Part shown: piece after piece, positions 1-5,685 of the stretch | Layout of the letters: each line of letters starts with the position of its first letter | How positions within the stretch are numbered: the first letter of the stretch is position 1 | Assembly: GCA_002705605.1 (NCBI GenBank) | Contig: PAJD01000006.1 | Location: 270,278 to 275,962 of the forward strand | Reading direction: 5' to 3' | DNA from: Fidelibacterota bacterium | Lineage (GTDB): Bacteria; Fidelibacterota; Marinisomatia; SCGC-AAA003-L08; D37C17 | Length of the DNA stretch: 5,685 bases | Translations under genes and position numbers: made by a program | Notes under the pieces: model-generated | Databases searched by the model: none | What the model was told of the DNA's origin: nothing | Seen by the model: the letters and a program-made list of their open reading frames with translations, nothing else

Positions 1-464
1 AAAAAGGTATGTTTAGACCTTATGTTGGAAGTTCGATAGGATTAGCATTTTTTAATGAGAAAACAATTTGGGATTGGGGAAATGATTTTCAGTTTGATGA
101 TTGTTCAGGTACAGAAATTTTATTGTCTATATTATTTCAAGATATAGATTGGTGTGATAATAATAGTTCAATGCAAAATACTTTACATTCAAAAGTTGAG
201 CCCGTATTTACTTTAGATTTAGGTACTAATTTGTTTTTTAAAGAAAATCAGAAGATTGGCGTTGATTTTGGCGTTAGATATAATATGGTTACTGGCTTAA
301 AAAAACCTTCTGTTGTATATGATTATGAAAATGATACTCATAGTTATATAATAGATAAATTAAAAGTTGATTACTATACAATCTATTTTGGTTTATCCTT
401 TAAATTAGACCCATTAAGAAAGGATAAAAGGAATAGAAAAAGAGATAAGGGTAGGCATATTTAA
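1..464 (+). CDS. Outer-membrane beta-barrel protein, C-terminal part (5' end outside window)
   Basis: This is probably the C-terminal half of an outer-membrane beta-barrel protein. The frame is open from the left edge (codons at 3-5 and 6-8 are sense), so the ATG at 9 is most likely internal. Numbering from that Met, the opening FRPYVGSSIGLAFF is a typical barrel strand. It is followed by a loop with two Cys (about residues 32 and 49). Three more alternating hydrophobic or aromatic strands follow: EPVFTLDLGTNLFF (about 64-77), KIGVDFGVRYNMVTGL (82-97) and VDYYTIYFGLSFKL (120-133). Family knowledge: such small barrels in Bacteroidota sit in the outer membrane, and most have no known substrate. 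An oddity is the very basic tail after the last strand (RKDKRNRKRDKGRH), since many barrels end on the strand itself. The gene converges on the minus-strand genes and is probably unrelated to them. The barrel class is fairly sure; the specific role is unknown. Confidence 0.7.
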   Translation, partial: KGMFRPYVGSSIGLAFFNEKTIWDWGNDFQFDDCSGTEILLSILFQDIDWCDNNSSMQNTLHSKVEPVFTLDLGTNLFFKENQKIGVDFGVRYNMVTGLKKPSVVYDYENDTHSYIIDKLKVDYYTIYFGLSFKLDPLRKDKRNRKRDKGRHI

Positions 465-473
465 ATATTTGAT

Positions 474-504
474 TAATATATATTATGAGACATAATATAT
501 ATTA
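474..504. repeat. Perfect A/T hairpin between convergent genes
   Basis: A 14-base arm, taatatatattatg (474-487), a 3-base loop (aga) and its exact reverse complement (491-504) form a perfect stem starting 10 bases after the barrel gene stops. The stem has only one G-C pair, next to the loop, and no T-run follows it. It may act as a weak bidirectional terminator or transcript-end stabiliser, or as a palindromic protein site. The perfect pairing is seen directly; the function is inferred. Confidence 0.45.
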
Positions 505-519
505 TCAGAAATTGATATA

Positions 520-550
520 TCCGATTTAACGGTAGAATATCGGAGCTTTT
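520..550 (+). terminator. Possible rho-independent terminator for the barrel gene
   Basis: The arms tccgat (520-525) and atcgga (539-544) pair around a 13-base loop, in which two more T-A pairs can form if one base is bulged. On the plus strand the stem is followed by gctttt, and by a second T-run at 555-560. It lies 55 bases after the barrel stop codon, in the convergent gap. The stem is short and the loop large, so this is a modest candidate. Confidence 0.4.
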
Positions 551-559
551 AGAACTTTT

Positions 560-760
560 TTATATTTTAAACCACTGATTAGCTGTTAGGCTTCTTAAGA
601 ATTCATCAACTTCCTTTATGCGACCAATATTAAATGCATGTTCAATATGTTCTTTAAAAACTATATCTCTAATTAAATATGGCCCTGTAAATCTTATTGG
701 TTTAATACTTGGTCTTGTATTTCCATAACTAACAACAGTTATACCATCCTTTGAATTATT
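560..760 (-). pseudogene. C-terminal remnant of an unrecognised gene (66 codons, no start)
   Basis: On the minus strand, 66 sense codons end at a TAA (560-562). The translation looks like genuine protein, with segments such as ITVVSYGNTRPSIKPIRF, GPYLIRDIVFKEHIEHAF, GRIKEVDEFL and a terminal LTANQWFKI. It is rich in charged and aromatic residues and does not look like translated A/T noise. There is no ATG, GTG or TTG in frame, and it is closed upstream by TAA at 761-763, so it lacks a start and an N-terminus. It is in the same frame as the upstream coiled-coil gene, separated from that gene's stop (767-769) by one Tyr codon and the second TAA. The likeliest reading is the surviving 3' end of a truncated gene. 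A functional ORF with a rare start such as ATA or ATT is less likely. I do not recognise the family. Confidence 0.55.
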
Positions 761-766
761 TTAGTA

Positions 767-1291
767 TTAAGAGTTCATTAGATTTATTACAAGGATAATA
801 ATCAGTATAACAGGTAAAGTTATAATTGATATTAATAAATATTTATTTAGCAATATTGCTTTTTCTAAAATTTCTTGTTTCGATTTAATTGTATTAACAG
901 TATTATTAATTTTTTTATTTAAATCTTTTATATCTGAAGAAAGCGATGTGATTAATTTTGTGTTGTTAGATATTCCACTATTATTATTAGAAATATTTGT
1001 ATCTAATTTATCTAACCTTATTGGAAAATCAACTTTCTCTAATTTCTCAGTTAATTCACTTGTTGTCTTTAATAATTGCTTAGAATTTGTGCTTAATTTT
1101 TTTGCTTCTTTCATTGCATTATTAGCACTTTCGTCTGTTCTTTTAATTAATTGATTCATTAACTTTTCTGATTTTTCAATAATATCAGATGCAATTTTTT
1201 TTGATTCTGAAACTAAATTATTAGCAGCTTTAGTCTTTGAAAGTTCTTCTTGTAGTTCACCTAATGTATTATTTATTTTATTTTGTGACAT
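767..1291 (-). CDS. Tail-anchored coiled-coil membrane protein (174 aa)
   Basis: I do not recognise the family by name. Residues 1-145 are almost entirely helical and coiled-coil-like, rich in Lys, Glu, Asn and Ser with Leu/Ile at heptad spacing. The one break is a VDFPIRLDKLD segment at about 87-97, probably a hinge. Residues 150-171 (LLISIITLPVILIIILVINL and flanks) form a single strongly hydrophobic segment only a few residues from the end. The expected topology is a cytoplasmic coiled coil anchored in the inner membrane by its C-terminus; there is no signal peptide. The start is fixed by an in-frame TAA at 1295-1297, and a weak GGA-containing leader precedes the ATG. It begins 15 bases after the helicase stop on the same strand, so it is probably co-transcribed as the second gene. 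Inferred role: a membrane partner, sensor or effector for the helicase. A stand-alone scaffold cannot be excluded. Confidence 0.75.
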   Translation of the reverse strand: MSQNKINNTLGELQEELSKTKAANNLVSESKKIASDIIEKSEKLMNQLIKRTDESANNAMKEAKKLSTNSKQLLKTTSELTEKLEKVDFPIRLDKLDTNISNNNSGISNNTKLITSLSSDIKDLNKKINNTVNTIKSKQEILEKAILLNKYLLISIITLPVILIIILVINLMNS

Positions 1292-1306
1292 AGATTATTT
1301 CCATAT

Positions 1307-4300
1307 TTATTTCAAGTATTCTTTATTAAATGTTTTAAGCCAATTTAAATGTTCTTTTATAAGTTCTAAATTTAAGTATTGCAATGCATTTGAATCATAA
1401 TCTTTTATTAAATTATAAAACCTATTAAAATTTGATAAGTATTCTGTCCTTTTCCAATTGTTATTGTTTTTAAAAATAGTCCAAGCTTTTTCCATATCAA
1501 TGGAAGCATCATTTTTATCATAATCATCTATGGTGAATCTTGAAAAGGATCTTAAAAGTAAATAGACAGGATGATTAGGGCTATCATCAAGCAGTCTAGT
1601 ACATGCTCCATTTAAGTGTTGCAAGCTATCTTTTGATTTTTCAAATTTTTCACTTAATAGGAAATTCCACGCATTAGATATATTGGTTTCATTATAATTA
1701 TCTCTAAGTAAAGTTAAGTATCTTGAATCAAAATAAGTATTTATTTCAGTTGCAAAAGCTTCAGGGTTATCAATTCCCATCTTAATGGCATTTTCCATAG
1801 AAGTAATTGCGTTTTTTCTTTTAAATGCTATTTCATCATAAACAAACTCTATTAATCTACCACAACATTTTCTTAAATAAGTATCACCTTTTGAATTATC
1901 AATTTCATAAGGAAGTTCAGATAAATCTGCAGGTGATTTATATTTACCAATATACTCTATCAAATTTTTTACATAATCACTATCTTTTTTTCTTGATATT
2001 GTAAGTGCTATACTTTTAGTTCTATAGTCAATTTCATAATCGTCAATAATTCCTATAATTGTAAGTCTATATATAGCTTTAAATGTGTCCAACTGAGTTC
2101 TCATACCTCTGAATAATTTAATAATATCATTCTTTTTATCAATTTTAACATTTCCTTTTGTTACTTTATAATATTGATACTCTAAGTTTTTAATAAAATC
2201 CTGATCAGTTAAGCAGAAATTGTAAGCATTATTTACCATTTTTTCATCCCAATTTGTATCTTGATCATAAAGTATCTCATGTATTTTTTGTGGCTTATCA
2301 TTAGTGAAGCCAATTTCAAGTTTTGATTTTGAGTAGAAATCAATTTTATTTATAATTCTTTCAATTCCATCTTCAGAATTTTTGATTGTTTTTTTATTTA
2401 TCCATTTTACTAAATTTTCATTGTTACTGTTTTTAACTATAATATTTAAAACATTTTTTAGGATTTCTTTTGAATATCTTTTTGACATGAACTTTCTATC
2501 TTTTGCAATAAAACCATATTTTTTTAAATGAGCATCAGGTCCATTTCCATTTTCTGGAATGCACCATTCTTTATCAAGATCAATATGTCCATAACTTTGT
2601 GGGAAAGTAGGTCCATTTACATAAAGCCTATTTCCTCTACCGCTCCATGGTTTAAGTTTTACATCTATACCTTTCATTAATAAAAGTTCGCTTAAATTGT
2701 TAATTGACGTATTTGTTGGATATGAAATTTCGTATAATAAATCCCACATCACTCTCTTTTCTTTTAATGATCCTTTAAAAGAATTTTCAAAAAATGACAG
2801 CATAAGTCTTTTATCTAAGCTTGTTTTTTCACCATTATATTCAGTTTCTATACCTGAATAGAGAATCTTACAATATGATTTTTTTCTATCTCTTCCAGCT
2901 CTACCTGCTTCTTGATAGAATGATTCTATTGAAGAAGGCATATTGAAATGTGTAGTGAATCTTATATTCGGTTTATCTATGCCCATTCCAAAAGCCTTAG
3001 TAGCAACTAAAAATCTATAATCATTTGCTTTAAATTTGTTTTGTATTAACTCAAATTTGTCACTATCATCCGAATCTCCTCCGTGATAAACATCAGATAT
3101 AGTTTCAGTATAGTCAAATTGATTAATAATATTACTATGAACATTACTAACACCATGAGAACCATTTACGTGTGGACAAAATACTAATCCTGAATTTATT
3201 ATATCTTTATTATAAATAAAATTTTCAAAAGAATCATATTTACCATTACTCCACTTTTTTTGATGTAAATTATTTAAATTTTGATGTAAAAGAAGTTGTT
3301 TTTGTTCAGAAACAAATTGATTAAGTTTTTGTTCATCTTTTAATTTTGATAAATCTTTAGGAGATTTAGTTTTAGATATTTCGAAAATGAGTTCTTTTCT
3401 TTCATATTTAGATGGTGAAATGATTGCAGTTTTATCATTAATATTAAGTTCTCTTTGAACATCTGCTAATACATCGAAAGATGCTGTTCCAGTTAACCCT
3501 AAGATAGTTATCTTTTTAGAGGAGCTTTTGCAATATGAATTAATGTTTTTGCCTAAACTTAAATATGATGTTCTAAAGTCATGACCCCATTCAGATACAC
3601 AGTGAGCCTCATCAATTACACAAAATGAAATTAAAGTTTTTTTCATTTTTTTTAAATAATCTCTGAATTCAGCAATCTGCATTCTTTCAGGAGAAATGAA
3701 TACAAACTGATAACTCCCCTCAACCATTTCGTTGCTTCTATCTTCTCTTTCTATTGGACTTCTAACTGAAGAATTTATAAAAGTTGTTAAATCAATACCC
3801 GCATTATTTAAATTATCGTTTTGATCTTTCATTAATGATTTAAGAGGATCTATTATTAGTGAAATCCCAGGTTGTAGTAGTGTTGATAGTTGATAAGTTA
3901 ATGACTTTCCAGCTCCTGTCGGTAATAAGGCAATTACATTTTTATGTTGTAAAGCTCTTTTAATAATTTTTAATTGACCTTCTCTAAAAGATTTCTTTCT
4001 AAAAATATTATTTAAAAAATACGTTAATGCTTCATCTGATTTATTTTTACTGAATTCATATTTTATAGGTTTTGAACAATTAACTATTCTGTTTGTTTTT
4101 GTAGAATGTGAAGACCTAACATATATTATATCATTACATTTTATTTTTTTATAAAATAAATTATTATTATTCGAATCAGATATAGTTCTATCTAGTATTG
4201 AAATATCAATAACAATATCAAATTTATATTTTTTGATTGGTTCTGGATAGGTGTCTGTTTTAATATCTTTATTTAGTTTAGAGTTTATGAATTCTTTTGT

Positions 4301-5434
4301 GGTAAATATTTGATAATTAAATTTTGGAATTGAAGTATTAACATTTATTATTTTTCTAAAATTATTTAGTAATTCCTTTAGATTTTTCATTGCTAATTCT
4401 CCACATGGAAGATCTCTTTCTATAAATCCAATACTAATATTTTTTTTATTGAAATCTAGTATTCCATTTATAAATAAGAACATAATTGTTTTTTGAATTC
4501 TTGCAATATTTATTGGAGATAATGCAATTTGCATTGCATCTAGACCTAAGGTTTTGTTATAAATTGGAAATTCGAAATTACTTTTTATTACTTTATAATA
4601 CGGATGTGTTAAAAAATTATTTATTAAATTAATTTTATTAGAATCAATATTTCTAATTTCTGAGGTTTTTATTCTTATAGTGTTATCCCAATATGGGTTT
4701 ACTTCAATTATTTTGTCTCTTTTAATGTCAAGCGCTTCTTGATTAGAATCATTATGTTGAGAACCATCTATTTCAATAATTAATCCATTTTTATGATTGA
4801 GTGAATCTGGAAAATCAAATGAAAAATCAACTCTTTGATTAAAGAATAAATCACTATCTTTACCTAGCTTTTTATGGATATTGTTTTCTTTAGTTTTTCT
4901 ACACTTTAATATAGACTTAAAACTTCTTTGGCTTTCTATTAATTGTTGTATTGATTGGTTAAAATGCTTAGTTAAAGTATTGTTATAGAAATATTCTTCG
5001 AATTCACTTGAATCATGTTCTTCCCAGCTATCAAAATATGTTAGTGCTTTATTATTACTGTTTGATTTCTTCCTTGGTTCAATAATAAAAAAACTTTTAT
5101 AAATTTCTTTTTTAAGTTTTTTAGATGAAATCTTATTAATAAATGATATACCTCCTATTTCATCAATTTTTTTAGTAGATATATTAAATTTTTCTGAAAA
5201 TTCTTCTTCTATATTTATAGGTGGTATTGTTGGCAATCCTCTAGATATTAGATTATCAATTACATTAATTAATGAACTTGATTTGATTGTATTTTTTTCA
5301 TTGTAGAAAATATTAAATGATGCTAATGTTTTTATTAGAGAGTCAATTTGAATATCATCTTCTGAAACAATTTCATTTATTGATTCTTTAATAGTTGATA
5401 ATAAAAAAGCAGAATGTAGTTCTTTTTTTTTCAT
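1307..5434 (-). CDS. DUF559/Vsr-like nuclease fused to RecQ-type DNA helicase (1375 aa)
   Basis: This is a large DNA-processing enzyme, predicted to unwind DNA using ATP and to cut it. Residues 1-190 are unassigned. A DUF559/Vsr-like PD-(D/E)XK signature follows at about 200-260: RVDF with D203, IIEIDGSQH with E221, D223 and H227, then KRD at 238-240; the acidic residues look intact. Residues 285-470 are unassigned. The RecQ core runs from about 480 to 855: FREGQ (483-487), Walker A LLPTGAGKS (503-511, K510), IIDPLKSLMKDQ (527-538), DEAHCVSEWGHDFR (608-621, Walker B plus the RecQ aromatic loop), LTGTAS (647-652), FGMGID (815-820) and QEAGRAGRDR (841-850). A long insert separates the two helicase lobes. 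The four-Cys zinc module that normally follows in RecQ is not visible. A winged-helix-like stretch (about 1105-1150) and helices follow. At 1375 residues it is more than twice the roughly 600 of housekeeping RecQ, so it is not called recQ. ATG 5434 is the only usual start codon after the in-frame TAA at 5477-5479. Helicase class sure; nuclease probable; defence role inferred. Confidence 0.9.
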   Translation of the reverse strand: MKKKELHSAFLLSTIKESINEIVSEDDIQIDSLIKTLASFNIFYNEKNTIKSSSLINVIDNLISRGLPTIPPINIEEEFSEKFNISTKKIDEIGGISFINKISSKKLKKEIYKSFFIIEPRKKSNSNNKALTYFDSWEEHDSSEFEEYFYNNTLTKHFNQSIQQLIESQRSFKSILKCRKTKENNIHKKLGKDSDLFFNQRVDFSFDFPDSLNHKNGLIIEIDGSQHNDSNQEALDIKRDKIIEVNPYWDNTIRIKTSEIRNIDSNKINLINNFLTHPYYKVIKSNFEFPIYNKTLGLDAMQIALSPINIARIQKTIMFLFINGILDFNKKNISIGFIERDLPCGELAMKNLKELLNNFRKIINVNTSIPKFNYQIFTTKEFINSKLNKDIKTDTYPEPIKKYKFDIVIDISILDRTISDSNNNNLFYKKIKCNDIIYVRSSHSTKTNRIVNCSKPIKYEFSKNKSDEALTYFLNNIFRKKSFREGQLKIIKRALQHKNVIALLPTGAGKSLTYQLSTLLQPGISLIIDPLKSLMKDQNDNLNNAGIDLTTFINSSVRSPIEREDRSNEMVEGSYQFVFISPERMQIAEFRDYLKKMKKTLISFCVIDEAHCVSEWGHDFRTSYLSLGKNINSYCKSSSKKITILGLTGTASFDVLADVQRELNINDKTAIISPSKYERKELIFEISKTKSPKDLSKLKDEQKLNQFVSEQKQLLLHQNLNNLHQKKWSNGKYDSFENFIYNKDIINSGLVFCPHVNGSHGVSNVHSNIINQFDYTETISDVYHGGDSDDSDKFELIQNKFKANDYRFLVATKAFGMGIDKPNIRFTTHFNMPSSIESFYQEAGRAGRDRKKSYCKILYSGIETEYNGEKTSLDKRLMLSFFENSFKGSLKEKRVMWDLLYEISYPTNTSINNLSELLLMKGIDVKLKPWSGRGNRLYVNGPTFPQSYGHIDLDKEWCIPENGNGPDAHLKKYGFIAKDRKFMSKRYSKEILKNVLNIIVKNSNNENLVKWINKKTIKNSEDGIERIINKIDFYSKSKLEIGFTNDKPQKIHEILYDQDTNWDEKMVNNAYNFCLTDQDFIKNLEYQYYKVTKGNVKIDKKNDIIKLFRGMRTQLDTFKAIYRLTIIGIIDDYEIDYRTKSIALTISRKKDSDYVKNLIEYIGKYKSPADLSELPYEIDNSKGDTYLRKCCGRLIEFVYDEIAFKRKNAITSMENAIKMGIDNPEAFATEINTYFDSRYLTLLRDNYNETNISNAWNFLLSEKFEKSKDSLQHLNGACTRLLDDSPNHPVYLLLRSFSRFTIDDYDKNDASIDMEKAWTIFKNNNNWKRTEYLSNFNRFYNLIKDYDSNALQYLNLELIKEHLNWLKTFNKEYLK

Positions 5435-5451
5435 ATTTTTACTATTTATAT

Positions 5452-5482
5452 ATTTAAGGGGAGCGCTCCACTCCCCTTAAAT
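5452..5482 (-). terminator. Strong hairpin between upstream gene and helicase start
   Basis: The arms atttaaggggag (5452-5463) and ctccccttaaat (5471-5482) pair perfectly over 12 bp around a 7-base loop, with a G/C-rich inner half. It starts 9 bases after the stop of the upstream minus-strand gene, the usual place for an intrinsic terminator. However, no good T-run follows on the minus strand. It ends only 17 bases before the helicase ATG, so it must lie in or overlap the helicase leader unless transcription starts inside it. The sequence ggagcgctcc (5460-5469) inside it is a 10-base perfect palindrome and could form a competing fold or a protein site. Confidence 0.65.
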
Positions 5483-5491
5483 TACTTATTT

Positions 5492-5685
5492 TTATTTTAT
5501 TTTACTAGTATTTGGAAACTTCATAACAGGTGCAATATGCCAACCTGGTGTAAACTCATCTGGATATTTACCTTCACTATCGTGGTATGTGTTAGCAAAA
5601 TATAAACAATCATCTAAAGTATCAAAATTAAATTGTTGTTCGTATTCATTTATAAAAACAGTAAATATGACTTTATCCTTTCGGT
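5492..5685 (-). CDS. Unrecognised protein, C-terminal 63 residues (5' end outside window)
   Basis: The frame is open from the right edge to a TAA at 5492-5494. The first complete codon is at 5681-5683, giving 63 residues. The translation is soluble-looking, acidic and rich in aromatics. It contains INEYEQQFNFDTLDDCLYFA and then a turn-rich FTPGWHIAPVMKFP near the end. There is no membrane segment, no metal-binding cluster and no recognisable motif. It lies upstream of the helicase on the same strand, with 57 bases and a strong hairpin between them, so it is probably a separate transcript. I do not recognise it, and its start and full length cannot be seen. That it is a real gene is supported by protein-like composition, an open frame to the window edge, and a hairpin right after the stop. 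Confidence 0.6.
   Translation of the reverse strand, partial: RKDKVIFTVFINEYEQQFNFDTLDDCLYFANTYHDSEGKYPDEFTPGWHIAPVMKFPNTSKIK

Noticed and set aside
525..590. Integron attC-like core sites: an atttaac motif near 524-530 and gttaggc near 584-590
   Set aside because: The two cores do not pair well with each other, no matching inner L sites are visible, and the second core lies inside the coding remnant. They look like chance matches to a short degenerate consensus.
948..1154. A 68-codon plus-strand open frame with hydrophobic content
   Set aside because: It lies wholly inside the coiled-coil gene on the opposite strand. Its Leu/Ser/Phe-rich translation is the expected shadow of Lys/Glu/Asn-rich coding.
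1307..5434. Housekeeping recQ
   Set aside because: The protein is more than twice the usual length, has a nuclease-like domain in front, lacks the visible zinc cluster and any recognisable HRDC domain, and sits with a membrane coiled-coil gene. The symbol recQ would mislead.
5435..5530. Promoter of the helicase operon (sigma70-like or Bacteroidota TAnnTTTG type)
   Set aside because: Only weak partial matches were found in very A/T-rich DNA and none was convincing, so no promoter is called.
1..5685. CRISPR array, tRNA, rRNA or insertion sequence
   Set aside because: No spaced direct repeats, cloverleaf-like segments, rRNA-like conserved blocks, transposase motifs or terminal inverted repeats flanking a gene were seen on either strand.

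Overview
The window is strongly A+T-rich (roughly three quarters by eye). It has no clear Shine-Dalgarno sequence before its main gene, uses A-rich leaders, and contains the end of an outer-membrane beta-barrel gene of the kind common in Bacteroidota. A Bacteroidota host (Flavobacteriia-like base composition) is the best guess. This rests on style, not on a marker gene.

Layout from left to right: (1) the 3' end of a plus-strand outer-membrane barrel gene, up to 464; (2) a convergent gap, 465-559, holding a perfect A/T hairpin and a weaker terminator-like hairpin; (3) a start-less minus-strand coding remnant, 560-760; (4) a minus-strand gene for a 174-residue coiled-coil protein with one C-terminal membrane segment, 767-1291; (5) a minus-strand gene for a 1375-residue protein, 1307-5434, with a DUF559/Vsr-like PD-(D/E)XK nuclease signature, a RecQ-type helicase core and a long helical C-terminus; (6) a strong hairpin at 5452-5482, only 17 bases before the helicase start codon; (7) the 3' end of an unrecognised minus-strand gene, running off the window at 5685.

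The helicase gene comes first and the coiled-coil gene second, 15 bases apart on the same strand, so they look like one two-gene operon. A nuclease-helicase fusion paired with a small tail-anchored coiled-coil protein resembles an anti-phage or anti-plasmid defence module: a large DNA-processing protein plus a membrane partner. I do not recognise the pair as a named system, so the defence role is inference. The remnant directly downstream lies in the same frame as the coiled-coil gene, behind two stop codons. It may be what is left of a third component or of an earlier resident of the locus.
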